From contig OZ020625.1 in NCBI GenBank assembly GCA_963971575.1, forward strand, positions 1,054,001-1,118,000: a DNA stretch of 64,000 nucleotides. The letters run 5' to 3'. Positions 20,421 to 32,663 of this stretch are shown here, piece by piece (position 1 is the stretch's first letter; each line of letters begins with the position of its first letter). A program made the translations under genes and the position numbers. The notes below the pieces were generated by a model. That model was given only the letters and a program-made list of their open reading frames with translations. It had not been told where the DNA came from and did not search any database. Origin of the DNA: Liopterus haemorrhoidalis. Lineage: Eukaryota; Arthropoda; Insecta; Coleoptera; Dytiscidae.

Positions 20421-20860
20421 GTTAGGCAAAGAAATGTTTAGAGTAGAAACTCAGATTCACTAAAATATTGGTTGATAACTTGGAAATTATGGGTTTAGAG
20501 ATGGGGTTAAATACTCTAGGGGATAGATGTTTAGGTACTAGACTTTGAGACCAGGGGAATTCTTTTATAGACACCATATTCAGGTAGTGTTGGACTCCAC
20601 ACAAGTGGCATACCGGCTAAAAACCCTCCTTGCCTCCTCTCCGCCATGGGACTGTTGTAGTGGACTATTCTTCGTGACGAAGTGGCTACTTCTTCCTGCC
20701 TTTCCTATTAATTTTTCCTTTCTTCTATCTTGATTCTTCCTGTCTCCTGTCTTCTTCGTCCTCCTGGTTCTCTTGTATTGTTCGTCCGGTAATCGTCCTA
20801 GAGTCCGCAAAGTCTAAAGAATCACCCCACCAGATCACCCACAGTCCTTTTAGGCCTGGA
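20421..20860 (+). other. Intron segment of unknown repeat origin
   Basis: 20560-20820 is more GC-rich than its surroundings. The minus strand reads SHGGEEARRVFSRYATCVES and a basic stretch (KRTRRTKKTGDRKNQDRRKE) in one open frame. It might be the end of a retroelement, but I cannot assign it to a family, and no Dscam exon features occur. Confidence 0.35.
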
Positions 20861-22040
20861 ATGTTTAGTTTCTAGTCAGACCCTAAAGATCTAAGGTCTG
20901 GACTTTTAAACTCTAGACAACCAAGCTGTGAAACAGGGAAATTATGGGTTTTGAATCTTGGTTAAATATCCTAGGAGCTAGAACTTTAGGTACTGGACTT
21001 TTAGATCTGCAAGGTTTAGGTTCTAGTCAGACTCTAAACATCTGGATTTTAATTTATCCTTAATATTTTCAATTTTTAGATCTATATCTTTTTGCTGTGG
21101 TTGTATAGATTCTGGATCTTTGTTTAGAACAAAGTTTTTTGAAATTCTCAATTCTAAGTCTTGATATTCTAAACTCTGGACTTTAGGCACTGGCTCTTAC
21201 TAGAGATCTTAGATCTTAGATCTTAGAAGAAGACTTCTAGATCCTGAAGCTATGGGCTCTGGACTTCTAGGCTCTGAACTCTAGGGCTTTGACTTCTTGA
21301 CATTGATGATCTAGTTCCTAGAACTTTGGGATCTTGTAAGTCTAAGTCCTGGACTTCTAGACTCTGAAGCTCCAAGGCCTGGACTTATAGAAATTAATGA
21401 TTAGGATAGATTTCAACATCTTGTAACTCTTGTACAAGGTACAACACCTTGTAAGTCCTGGACTTCTAGATTTTGAAGCTATAGGCTGTGGATTTATAGA
21501 CCCAGAAGCTAACCTGGACTTCTGCACTATTTAGTATAGCCCATGCACTTCTAGACTATTAATCTTTATACCCTGGGCTCCTAGAGCAATAAGCTCTATG
21601 TTCTGCACTTCGAGACTGTACTTCTAAGTCCAGAACTTCTAGACCATTAAGCTGCAGGTCTTGAACTTCTAGACTACTAAGTTATAGGCCATGGACTTCT
21701 AAACTATTAAGCTCTAGACCCAGGTTTTCTAGACCATTTAGCTGTAGGTCCTGAACTGCGACACCCTGTACCTCTAAGTCCAGAACTTCTAGACCATTAA
21801 GCTGCAGGTCTTGAACTTCTAGACTACTAAGTTATAGGCCATGGACTTCTAAACTATTAAGCTCTAGACCCAGGTTTTCTAGACCATTTAGCTGTAGGTC
21901 CTGAACTGCGAGACCCTGTACCTCTAAGTCCAGAATTTCTAGACCATTAAGCTGCAGGTCTTGGACTTCTAGACTATTTAACTATAATTCCTAAACTTTT
22001 AGATCTTAAACATCTAAACCCTGGAACTCTAACCCATAAT
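20860..22040 (+). repeat. Degenerate tandem array of GGACTTCTAGAC-type words
   Basis: Short words such as GGACTTCTAGACTCTGAAGCT recur in variant form. In 21615-21990 they form a higher-order repeat of exactly about 150 bp: the anchor TGTA(C)TCTAAGTCCAGAA occurs near 21618, 21768 and 21918. AT/CTAG-rich, no coding potential. Confidence 0.8.
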
Positions 22041-22227
22041 TTAACAAACGCCTTAAGTGAATCTGAGATTATTTTATTGGAACAGTTGTATTTTTTATAA
22101 TTTGCAAAGCTTTTAAACCTGTAGATGCTAGCTTTTTAGTTAATTTCTCATCCTTTCCATACGCCTTCATCAATCATCAGGGCTACAAATAATCACAACT
22201 CTTTCTAAAAAAATCATCATTTTTCAG

Positions 22228-22515
22228 TCTTGCCAAAATTAATTCCATTTACATTTGGCGAACATCCTTTATACTTGGAAGAATCAACGACTGTACAATG
22301 CAGTTTTTCGGTTGGAGATTTACCGGTTCAACTTAGTTGGTTACAGAATGGTAAACCAATTCCACCAGAAAGTGGGGTTGACGTTGTTATGGTTGGGAAG
22401 AAAGTTAATGTTTTAACTATTGATGTTATTAAAGAAAAACATGCTGGGAATTATACCTGTATGGCTTCAAACCTGGCTGGTTTGACAACGTATACCTCGG
22501 AACTGATTGTTAATG
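22228..22515 (+). CDS. Dscam1: Dscam1 exon 9 variant v15 (alternative Ig7 domain)
   Basis: 96 codons: VLPKLIPFTFGEHPLYLEES, SVGDLPVQLSWLQNGKPIP, GKKVNVLTIDVIKEKHAG, NYTC, tail TSELIVN. Cys25, Trp38, Cys78; sequon NYT. The basal-looking member of the LPKL group (v15-v18): it lacks the NFGDS and DPIAEEHFG blocks of the other three. Acceptor ATTTTTCAG|TC, donor G|GTTAGG with an in-frame TAG at the junction. Confidence 0.93.
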
Positions 22516-22935
22516 GTTAGGTTTTTTGCATGAATAAGTTATTTATTATTTTTTCCAAACCCAGTTTTTCCAAAATCCTTAACAAATCTTTGATTTTAAT
22601 TTTGGTACTCATTTTTAAGTTTATTTTATGAGTTCCAGATAAATAAAACTGGAAAAATACGTATTTGACAGTATTATTTTATTTATTGTAAACTTAACTG
22701 CGCGCTAAACCAATCAGAAGCTCTTATCTCATTGGGGAGTGATTAGATAGAAGGAGAGGGGATTCAAGATTATTAAAGTAAAGGTTGTCGCGTAACTTCT
22801 GACCAATCAGATCATGAGAGGGATACGTCACACGTATGCGTAGTTCAAACTAGCATACAGAATTAATATAGATGTTGCACGTTTTTAAATATTTTTATTG
22901 ACTATTTTCATAATAGATATTTACAAGACAGTACT

Positions 22936-23880
22936 GAATAAATAGGGGATAGGCATGATTTTTTTTTATTTTTTATTATATTCCTCTTGTTAAATATAAA
23001 CATAAAAAACAGTTCTTATTTATTTTTTTTGTAATTTGAAGGCTTAAAAAAATCATAAATGTATGTAGCGCGCGAAAACGACGTGTGACGTCATACCCCT
23101 TCTAACTGACGTATGACACTACTAGCTTACCGGCGTACATAGTCTGTTGTGAACTTATTTGTTTGTATAACTTTCATAGGTTATGTAAAGTTTTATTTTA
23201 GTTAAAATAAAGTTTAATTCTATAAAAACAATTTATACATGTTTACCGAATTAAATTTTATATTAAAATAGATAACTTATATTGCAGTATTTCAATTATG
23301 CCTCTAACGTTTTGTAACTTCATGTAAACAATGTAGTAAAATTCTGACATCTAAATTACATAAATATTTACATTTTACAGAGTTGCAGCGTTTATTGTTT
23401 ACATAAAGTTATAGAATATAAAATAAAAATTACTTTGACACCACGTATTTCCTCAGCACTGTAGCATTCATTATTTTTCATATATTTCATGAGCATAAAT
23501 GCATCAATGTTGGGTAAATTATCACTCTGAGCCCTAACAAAATCTTTATCTGCCATTTTAATAATAAATGCGTGAAAAATTGCTTAAAAACAAATACAAA
23601 ACTCTCGAACAATACAATACACACACGTGTAAAGATTATGTTGTAGCTGTATCTGTGATGTGAAACCCCTATCGTTTGACGTCATACACAGTCGTTTTAC
23701 TCGGCAACCTTCGCTCTGTGGTCGGCTTATTTCAAATTTACAATATTTTAATTCAAAAATTTGGCTATAATATTAATTAAAATGTAATTTTTGTTTTGTT
23801 AGGTGACATAACTAACATTAACATATCAAAATAATGTAGTTTTAAGGAAATACAAATTTTATGCGTATCCCCTATTATAA
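22936..23880. repeat. Possible transposon with inverted ends
   Basis: AATAGGGGATAGGCATGA at the left and TGCGTATCCCCTATTATA at the right are imperfect inverted repeats about 940 bp apart. The interior has repeated GACGTCATAC / GACGTATGAC words. The element class is undetermined and the boundaries are approximate. Confidence 0.4.
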
Positions 23881-25518
23881 ATAAAAACCTAAGGGAAGTT
23901 TTACTGATTTATATAAAATTTAAGGAGATGGGTATTCGTATTATAGTTAATAAATTAACAATAAAATCGAATACAAATATAATTTTAGGTATATTTAAAT
24001 AAAAATAGAAAAACAAATTGCTATAATATAGTAATTAATAAAATTGGAGGTTATATCTGTTTTTAAAAACGGCTGGCCGTATTTTAACGAAATTTTGTAC
24101 AATAGAGTACAGCCAGGATCAAATATAGGCATGGTATCTCTGGGTAAAATTTTCTTTCTTAGGGGCTGTTTCTGGGTTAAAAATGGTACTAAAATACATA
24201 AAATATTTCATTTATAACAGAAGTATCTTTACAGAAAAAAATCAGCTGTGGCCACCACAGGACCGACCGCCATCATAAAGTACTTGTATAAAATACATTC
24301 TAGCAGCAGAGTAGAAATTGAGACAGGCTGGGCGGGGTTATGCAATTTTCAAAATCTTAATGAACATTGCTATATAAAAAAAAATACTGCACATATTTAG
24401 AAACCTAAATAATGGTATTAGGCATTCGAATTAAAATTAACAAAAAAAATATTTTAATATAAAATTTATTTTGGCATCCCAAATAATCATCATTCACTTA
24501 CTAAAACCTGCGAAACCCTGAAATGTTGTGAAAATTCACACTTCACATCAATTTTTTAATTTTCAATTTTTGGTAATTTTGGACAATTTTATTTGATGGC
24601 CTATTAATAAAGTTGTGTGCTAGCCACTAAATCTTCAATTTTTTTCTAAACTATTTAAAGTCTGTGGATTTCAAAAATTCAAACCGCAGGTCTCTATCTC
24701 TTACCGTTTTTGAGATATGATTGTTTGGAAAATTAAAGTTTGCATTTCCATATTTAAAAAAATGATAAATACATAATAATATTAAAAAAAGAATAAGTAA
24801 AATAATGTAAACCTATGTTTGTTAATAATAATAATTATAATAATAATAGTTTATTTATTTATTTAGCTAATGCTAGTAAGATCCATATTAACAAACATAA
24901 ACATACATATAAGCATTCAAATAAAATTTAATCCTTATTTTGTCAATTTAAACCATTAATTGTCTTAGTTCATGCAAAACGTGAGTTTTGTTAAATTTAA
25001 ATATCGATTTTTCGTAATTTAGCGCCTTAAAATTTTAATAACATATTTGAATTAATTGTTTGGGACCTTAAAAATAAGTAGGTCGTAAAATTAGGTTCCA
25101 AACTTGTTGCAAATTGGTTTGTAATGTTTTCTAAAATAATTTAAAAACTGTATTACTGTGATAAATCATATTTTGAATGTTATCTTCTCAAATATTTTTA
25201 ATATCAGCCCTGCGTACGAAATCCTGTAAACTATGAAAATTCACAGTTTATATATTTTTTCAGATAAACAGGTTTCGTCGCATAAATGTTTACGTAATTC
25301 CTGCTAATGATATAAAAATAAAATTTCCTTATCAACTTATTTAAGAGGATTAATTATTTTTTTAATCCCATACTAATTCATTTGTGGTTAACAAAACATC
25401 GAGATAACATTAAAATGTGTTTCTTATAAATTCTAAGTTATTTGTTGTGCGTATTTTAACATTGAATATATTGAGTCTCGTGAAAGTGTAGTTATTTTTG
25501 GAAATTTGGGTATTAAAT
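23880..25518 (+). other. Intron with scattered repeat fragments
   Basis: 24236-24320 is a minus-strand end of the dispersed (TGTC)n element (TCAGCTGTGGCCACCACAGG, GACCGACCGCCATCA). 24500-24720 is an inverted copy of the ACCTGCGAAACCCTG / CTATCTCTTACCG repeat. The rest is AT-rich with runs of AATAAT, and no exon is seen. Confidence 0.6.
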
Positions 25519-27063
25519 CAAAAACTATATCTCAAAAATGGTAAGAAATAGACACCTAAGGTTTAAATCTTTAAAAAATTTAGTTTTACGATGTTTTTTC
25601 TGTAATATTTGGTCCGTAATGACCTAAAACTAATTGGTAAAATTTTGATTTTATTTTGTAAATTTCAAAAATTCATATCTCAAAAATGGTAAGAGGCAGA
25701 GACTTGAGGTTCGAATTTTTGGAATTCTTACACCTTGTTTTGTCTAGAAAAAATTAATGTTTGGTCCGTAATGACCTAAAACTATTGAAAATTTTGATTT
25801 TTTTGTAATTTCAAAAATTCATATCTCAAAAAAGGTAAGAAATAGAGACTTGAGGTTTGAATTTTTGGAATTCTCACACCTTGTTTTGTTTAGAAAAAAA
25901 TAATGTTTGGTCCGTAATGACCTAAAACTATTGAAAATTTTGATTTTTTTGTTATTTTAAAAATTCATATCTCAAAAAGGGTAAGAAATAGAGACTTGAG
26001 GTTTGAATTTTTGGAATTCTCACACCTTGTTTTGTTTAGAAAAAAATAATGTTTGGTCCGTAATGACCTAAAACTATTGAAAATTTGGATTTTTTTGTAA
26101 TTTCAAAAATTCATATCTCAAAAAAGGTAAGAAATAAAGACTTGAGGTTTGAATTTTTGGAATTCTCACACCTTGTTTTGTCTAGAAAAAATTAATGTTT
26201 GGTCCGTAATGACCTAAAACTATTGAAAATTTTGATTTTTTTGTAATTTTAAAAATTCATATCTCAAAAAAGGTAAGAAATAGAGACTTGAGGTTTGAAT
26301 TTTTGGAATTCTCACATCTTGTTTTGTTTAGAAAAAAATAATGTTTGGTCCGTAATGACCTAAAACTATTGAATATTTTGATTTTTTTGTTATTTTAAAA
26401 ATTCATATCTCAAAAAAGGTAAGAAATAGAGACTTGAGGTTTGAATTTTTGGAATTCTCACACCTTGTTTTGTTTAGAAAAAAATAGTGTTTGGTCCGTA
26501 ATGACCTAAAACTATTGAAAATTTGGATTTTTTTGTAATTTCAAAAATTCATATCTCAAAAAAGGTAAGAAATAAAGACTTGAGGTTTGAATTTTTGGAA
26601 TTCTCACACCTTGTTTTGTCTAGAAAAAATTAATGTTTGGTCCGTAATGACCTAAAACTATTGAAAATTTTGATTTTTTTGTAATTCTAAAAATTCATAT
26701 CTCAAAAAAGGTAAGAAATAGAGACTTGAGGTTTGAATTTTTGGAATTCTCACACCTTGTTTTGTTTAGAAAAAAATAATGTTTGGTCCGTAATGACCTA
26801 AAACTATTGAAAATTTTGATTTTTTTGTAATTTTAAAAATTCGTATCTCAAAAAAGGTAAGAAATAGAGACTTGAGGGTTGAATTTTTGGAATTCTCACA
26901 CCTTGTTTTGTCTAGAAAAAATTAATGTTTGGTCCGTAATGACCTAAAACTATTGAAAATTTAGATTTTTTTGTAATTTCAAAAATTCATGTCTCAAAAA
27001 AGGTAAGACATAGAGATTTGAGGTTTGAATTTTTGGAATTCTCACACCTTTTTTTGTCTAGAA
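25519..27063 (+). repeat. Tandem array, about 147-bp unit, about 11 copies
   Basis: Each unit contains ATATCTCAAAAAAGGTAAGA, AGACTTGAGGTTTGAATTTT, TCTCACACCTTGTTTTGT and TTTGGTCCGTAATGACCTAA. Starts fall near 25519, 25675, 25821, 25967, 26114 and onward at 146-147 bp steps. Outer copies are the most diverged. The core matches the dispersed repeat at 0.2-0.5, 24.6 and 31.15 kb. Note that every unit carries an AGGTAAGA word that looks like a 5' splice site. Confidence 0.92.
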
Positions 27064-27690
27064 AAATATATATACACGTGCTAATATATCATTAAAATAT
27101 ATATACACGTGCAGAGCAAATTCGGCTGAAAGGATTTTTATGAAACTTCATATTTAAGCTTTCGACATTAATGGCACGAGTTGATCAACTTTTGGTAAAC
27201 ATCAGTTGACTAGAAATGGGAGTTTACTCGTGTCGATTTTAATTTTTTTGCGAATATTTAACAACAGAAAAATATTACGAAAAAATTTATTGAACAAAAG
27301 TTGCTATAAAAGCAATAACAAACAACTTTTATTTGAGACATTTTTTGATAAAACGAAAAAAAAAATTTAAATATTTCGATATTTTTTCTAAGTATACTAG
27401 CGTCGGTGAAGCAATGCAGTTACGTCACAATACGTAACAAACGACTGTATTGTTTGGCATAATGCAATTGTTTGTTACGTCGTGTGACGTAACTGCATTG
27501 ATTCGCCGACGCTAGTATATCTATTTGTGCATATTTCTATGTAACGTTTCCATGGTCATGATAAATAATATCTCTGTTAGAAAATATTAGGGCAAGTTAT
27601 TTCTGCTCTGCTGTTAGGATGTATTTTATACAAGTACTTTGTGATGGCGGTCGGTCCTGTGGTGGCCTGATTTTTTACTTCGAATTGACA
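27064..27690 (+). mobile_element. Dispersed (TGTC)n-type element, copy 1, next to v16
   Basis: Contains the shared blocks ACACGTGCAGAGCAAATTCG, GGCACGAGTTGATCAACTTT, GTTTCCATGGTCATGATAAA and the end GTGATGGCGGTCGGTCCTGT. Other copies lie at 33.0, 46.85 and 51.95 kb. The TGTC microsatellite half is absent here. Its right end is about 25-40 bp from the v16 acceptor. Class unknown; the inner microsatellite and lack of long terminal repeats recall Helentron/DINE-1-like elements, which is only a guess. Confidence 0.65.
27393..27519. mobile_element. 127-bp hairpin MITE nested in the dispersed element
   Basis: TATACTAGCGTCGGTGAAGC at the left pairs with GATTCGCCGACGCTAGTATA at the right, and GCAGTTACGTCAC with GTGACGTAACTGC. 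The sequence of the host element continues on both sides. Confidence 0.85.
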
Positions 27691-27715
27691 TATTATTTAT
27701 ATTTTTGTCTTATAG

Positions 27716-28003
27716 TTTTACCAAAACTACAACCATTTTCATTCGGCGAGGATCCCTCAAACTTTGGGGATTCGGTAACGGTTCAATGTACGATCAGCAG
27801 TGGTGATTTACCGATAAAATTCCAGTGGTACCACAACGAAAAACCACTGAGAGAAGATGTTAATATTCACCTTACACAAATAGGGAAAAAAGTTAATGTT
27901 TTGACTATCGACCCAATAGCAGAAGAACATTTTGGGAATTATACTTGTGTGGCTGGAAATGTGGCGGGAAATGTCACCTATTCCGCTGAATTAATAGTAA
28001 ATG
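27716..28003 (+). CDS. Dscam1: Dscam1 exon 9 variant v16 (alternative Ig7 domain)
   Basis: 96 codons: VLPKLQPFSFGEDPSNFGDS, SSGDLPIKFQWYHNEKPLR, GKKVNVLTIDPIAEEHFG, NYTC, tail NVTYSAELIVN. Cys25, Trp38, Cys78; sequons NYT and NVT. Near-identical scaffold to v17 and v18, most differences in the C-C'-D region (EDVNIHLTQI). Acceptor TTGTCTTATAG|TT. The open frame continues left through the acceptor into transposon DNA; that part is not exon. Donor G|GTTAGG, in-frame TAG. Confidence 0.93.
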
Positions 28004-28292
28004 GTTAGGCTTAATTATAAATAATTTTTAACTAATCCAACAATTTTCCAACCTTCCCCATGGATACCTTTTCCAAGCTCTTTTTGTGAGAACTTCAGAC
28101 CTTTATAAGTCCAAGGATGCCTCTTTTGAGGTGAGGAGTTTTCTAGAAAAACGTGGTTCAGTCTGTGTTTAAGTTTTTTTTTACTTATAATTGTAGGAAA
28201 CAATTAGTAGTACATTATATATTTAGCATTTAATAATATCCATTAAGGCACGAGTATGAGAATTACGACAAGAGCTGTAGCGAGTGTCGTTA

Positions 28293-28861
28293 TGGCGCGT
28301 CTACATTGAGGCAACATGGTAGCATACGACAAGTCTGACGAGACCGTCAGACCATGTCGCATTGACAAGCTAGTGTCTACACCAACACTCGGACCGTGCT
28401 CCTGTTTATTGTTGCGAGATCTGTCACTTTACTGAATAACTACTATTTATAAATATCTACTATTATAATATACTATTTTATAACAAATTTTAATTCCATA
28501 ACAAAAACATAACCTTACTTAATTATGTTTATCATTATTTCTCTTACTCTATTTTATCAAATCTTATATTTACTCAATTACCGTAAATAAATTTAAGTTG
28601 CTAAATAATTTTTGTTGATACAGCAACGCTTACAACACTAGTTAATTTAAAAAACAAATACTTCTATAATAACAACTATCAAATATCAAAATGTGGCTTT
28701 CAGAAGTGGTAGTGTGTCGCACGAAAACTCTTTGATGTTTTGCCGCCAAGTAACGGGAACGAGCAACATGTCGCACGTCTCCCATCAGACCGCTGCACAT
28801 TGGTAGCATGCTACATGTCGAACGGTCGCACGCGACCATGTTGCCTCGATGTAGACGCGCC
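28293..28861. mobile_element. MITE with TTA target duplication, copy 1
   Basis: Ends TGGCGCGTCTACATTGAGGC and the complement of GCCTCGATGTAGACGCGCC, TTA on both sides (28290-28292, 28862-28864). Subterminal words AACATGGTAGCATAC / GTCGCACG recur. A second copy is at 50566-51118. It is inserted in a further small inverted repeat (TTAAGGCACGAG .. CGAGTGCCTTAA, about 28243-28885). Confidence 0.87.
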
Positions 28862-29095
28862 TTAATGAAGACGAGTGCCTTAATGGTCATTAATTAGAAC
28901 TGTATACATTTTTTTATAGTACTCATACAACATTAAACTGTATAAAAAATTTTTTGATGAAAATTATAAATGTAGGGGTTTAAAATGGAACGAAAACAAT
29001 AATTAGGTACTCAAGATTACACAGTTTAAACAAGTCGTGACTAGTTCGCATACTGCACTAATAATAAAAACAAAAAAACTTCCCGGTACACCTAA

Positions 29096-29305
29096 TACCA
29101 CGAGTTCAAAAAGTGATTACGTAAGGGTTAGTTATAGAAAAATAAAATAATGTCTACTGTAAGCTTTTGAAATAACTAATTATCATAACTATTGTTGTTG
29201 TCATAAGTTATTTATTGTTATATAGAGCTTGCAGTAGACCTTATTTTGTTTTTCCATAGCCAACCATTATGTAATTACTTTTTGAACTCATGGTAGTTAA
29301 TTAAG
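29096..29305. mobile_element. Fold-back MITE, copy 1
   Basis: GAGTTCAAAAAGTGATTACG and ATGTCTACTGTAAGCT are mirrored by the complement at 29237-29290, with a TAACTATTGTTGTTGTCATA loop region. A second copy of the same family is at 40145-40352. Confidence 0.8.
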
Positions 29306-29415
29306 CTTTCAGAAACCGGCCCTTAACACAAAATCTGTGGCCAAAACTGTCAATATTATTATTTTGAAAGGACAAAGTTAAGACCACGGTCAATTTAAGA
29401 TTACATTTTTTTTAG

Positions 29416-29703
29416 TTTTGCCAAAATTACAACCATTTACTTTTGGGGAGGAACCTTCAAATTTTGGCGATTCTGTTACTGTCCAATGTACTATATCTAG
29501 TGGAGATCTTCCAATATCGTTCCAGTGGTTCCATAATGGAAAACCATTGCGTCATGACGACAGTATACATAGTGGACAATTTGGAAAGAAGATAAATGTT
29601 CTTTCGATTGATCCAATTGCAGAAGAACATTTTGGAAACTACACTTGTGTAGCCAGTAATCCTGCTGGAAACGTGTCATTTTCTTCCGAGCTAATAGTGA
29701 ATG
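29416..29703 (+). CDS. Dscam1: Dscam1 exon 9 variant v17 (alternative Ig7 domain)
   Basis: 96 codons: VLPKLQPFTFGEEPSNFGDS, SSGDLPISFQWFHNGKPLRH, DDSIHSGQFGKKINVLSID, PIAEEHFGNYTC, tail NVSFSSELIVN. Cys25, Trp38, Cys78; sequons NYT and NVS. Shares DDSIH.GQF with v18, so these two are the closest pair of the group. Acceptor TTTTTTTTAG|TT, donor G|GTTAGA with in-frame TAG. Confidence 0.93.
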
Positions 29704-31835
29704 GTTAGATCATAAAATAGGGCTTTAATATTTTTTATTTTGCTTAATTTTCCTAATTCCTGAACCTTATACCGTCAATCATGAGTCTGTCTATTAACCT
29801 GGTTACATTACAAGATCGGACCGCTAATTTGGATCCAGCTTTAGGTAGAAATTGTAGCCAATCGGCTGGATGTAGTTAGTTGAAATTTGGCCTGCATGTG
29901 CATTTCCTTGACCCATTCAGTGGCAGCTGAGACAGTGTCCTCATAAAAAAAATTAATAAGGAAAACTAAATTTAAATCTTATTTGTACTCTAAGATTACA
30001 TTAAACTAGCTAATATCGAAACAATTAAATTCGTTGGTCATTTTTTTAAATTGAAAAATTAAAATTTTTATACCAAAACTTTGTAAATCCTGTAATACGA
30101 AACGTAGCTTAACCAAATTTAGCCAAGTAGTAGAAAATATTATTAAAACCACTCCCTGAAAATTTCATTTCTTAATATTGGATAGAATTTGAGAAATTAA
30201 TTTTTAAAATAAATTTCCAGATGCTTTGGGTAATATTGAAATTTAGTTCACCCAAGTCACCACTAGTCGCTAGTGTCGCAGTGCTTCTTGTCAAATGAAC
30301 ATCGTCTGCTGCAGCTTCGACTGTTTATGCCCAAAAAATATGAAAAAAAGTTAATTTCAAGTAAAATCCAAACACACAAAGTTAGAAGAAGGCCTAAGGA
30401 AGGTTTTGAAACAATAATTACACTTGGGGATGGTGAAATACAAGAATGAATCGTTTAACTAAACTAGCGTCACCTCGCCAACAGAAAATTAGGAAACTTA
30501 AATTGTGTTTTATTATTTTATTCAAACAATTCTAGTAGTTTAAAAGGTATATAACTTTATTTAAACCTATTTTGAAAAGGTATTTTTTGTTATTTTTGTG
30601 TTTTTTTGGAAAATTTATTTTATTACATATAGGCAATGTGTAAGAGAGAGATGGCGTTATTGGGGTTTGCTGTGTGTGGGAGAGAGATGGAGATAGTTTT
30701 CAGGAATGAATTGTTGAAAAACTTAATTTATGGTGGGTATTATGAGTTTTTACATATTTATTTTTAATAATTTATATTTTCGGACGTGAATATCTTAATT
30801 TGAACAAGTTTTGGTACAGATTCATCCACCAGAATGGATAGGTTTTAGTCACTTTTATGTGTTTTATTTTGCAATAAATATTTTACCCGCTACTCATTCT
30901 TTACCCATTAAATAATGGGTAAAATTCTGTGTATTAGTGAGTATTTTGTTGCAAAAATATTTCCCCCATCCTTTATAATGGTAAGATTTTATTTTAAAAA
31001 TGAAAAGATGGAAACGAGCCGCAGTTGGAACTTTGGCCCTTTTCCATTTTTAATTTAAGTATTAATGGGTAGTGGGTAATAATAGGGTAATTTTACCGGA
31101 TACCCGGTTATATATATATTTTTTTACAGCATAAATATGCTGTAAAAAATTCAAATCGCAGGTCTTAGTTTTTAAGATATCGTCTTTTAAACTTGGGTAA
31201 AATTTCCAAATTTGTCTTTTTCAAAAATAGTATGTATCAAAATACATATACGGAATTAACGCCCTGATTTTTTTACAGCATAAATAAGTAGTAAAAATTT
31301 CAAAAATTCGTGAGTTAGTAAATTTTTTTGAGTTAAAGTCAAATTTTTGGAGTTAAATTTAATCATTTTTAATTACAGTCAAATTTTTGATTTAGGGGTA
31401 AAAATATTAATTGCAAAATAATCAAGTAAATGTTTTATTTATTTTTTTAAACTATGCGAAATCGGTTAGGGTAGAATTGGATGTTATCTGGACACTTAAA
31501 TTCGGAGATAAAGCAGCCGATATGATACTTAAAATATTCGCTGCAATGTGTCTTACAGATTTCTCCTGTTAAGGGCAGCCACTTGTGGTTGTTAAGGGTG
31601 TGCACCGCAAACGGGCGGCACTTCAAAATGGTATTTGGGGTCTATTCTAGTAGAATCTTACTAGTAGAGGGTTTATGAAAGTTTACACACGGGCGATGTT
31701 AGGGTTCGATGCTCCTAGAGAGCAGTCTTATGAATATTTGCACACGGGCGGCACCTATTCATCCTGTTTCCGACGGAGGGTTAATACAAAATCCATGAAA
31801 TTAGAAAATTTTACGTGTAACATTATTTTTTATAG
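29704..31835 (+). other. Intron v17-v18, mostly featureless
   Basis: 2.1 kb AT-rich. 31130-31330 has two pieces of the TTCAAATCGCAGGTCT repeat; 31590-31770 repeats the word ACACGGGCG(GCAC) three times (31611, 31686, 31742). No exon or identifiable transposon end is seen. Confidence 0.55.
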
Positions 31836-32123
31836 TTCTCCCAAAACTCCAACCATTTAATTTTGGAGAAGAACCTTCCAATTTTGGAGAATCGGTCACT
31901 GTACAATGTACTATAACTGTTGGAGATCTTCCAATAACCTTCCAATGGCTCCACAATGAAAAAACCTTGCGTCTAGATGACAGTATACATGTCGGACAAT
32001 TTGGAAAAAAAGTAACGGTCTTAACGATTGATCCTATTTCTGAAGATCATTTTGGAAATTACACTTGTGTGGCTGGAAATGCCGCAGGAAATGTATCATA
32101 TTCTGCAGAATTAACTGTTAATG
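31836..32123 (+). CDS. Dscam1: Dscam1 exon 9 variant v18 (alternative Ig7 domain)
   Basis: An intact 96-codon exon without an opening start codon: VLPKLQPFNFGEEPSNFGES, TVGDLPITFQWLHNEKTLRL, DDSIHVGQFGKKVTVLTID, PISEDHFGNYTC, tail NVSYSAELTVN. Cys25, Trp38, Cys78; sequons NYT and NVS. Last of the LPKL group. Acceptor TTTTTTATAG|TT, donor G|GTTAGA; TGTAGA follows the donor by only 8 nt (32131-32136). Confidence 0.93.
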
Positions 32124-32418
32124 GTTAGAATGTAGACCGTTTATTAATTAATTTATTTTTACTCCTTATTTTTACCACCTTCCTTCCTTTGAATATTTTT
32201 TGATCAAACAAATAAAGGCGTAACAAGGCGTGCATCTAGAGGGGTTTACGGGCTAGACCCCCCCCCCACACAAACACTTAAAAAATATTTTTTAAGTGAC
32301 AATTTTCCTGAAATTGAACTTAAGTCCACCCCCAAGAAAAAAATCTGGGTGCGCTTCTAGCCGTGAACAATAGGATTTTTGACCGATTTATGGCATATTG
32401 GCAGTAGTGGCTCTAGTA

Positions 32419-32592
32419 CAGTGTTTCTCAACAGGTGGTCCGTTGGTCAGTTTTTGGTGGTTCACGCACACAAAATTTTATTAGTATTAATAATGGGCTT
32501 TTACGCAAAAATAATGGTTTTCTTGAAGTTGTCCGTGGTTAGTGTTGAATTCTGAAAGTGGTCCGCAACTGTCGAAGGTTTGAGAAACACTG
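32419..32592. mobile_element. hAT MITE, 174 bp, target duplication CTCTAGTA
   Basis: Ends CAGTGTTTCTCAAC and TTTGAGAAACACTG with 8-bp duplications at 32411-32418 and 32593-32600. A short member of the family at 44105-44411 and 60364-60668. Confidence 0.88.
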
Positions 32593-32663
32593 CTCTAGTA
32601 TACATGGTGCCCCAGTATACATGATATACTGGGTATACAGTATAAATTTTTTCTATGTATCTA

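Noticed and set aside
27619..27715. Upstream extension of v16 with a plausible start methionine and hydrophobic stretch
   Set aside because: This stretch is the end of a dispersed repeat found elsewhere in the window, and v16 has a normal acceptor at 27714-27715.
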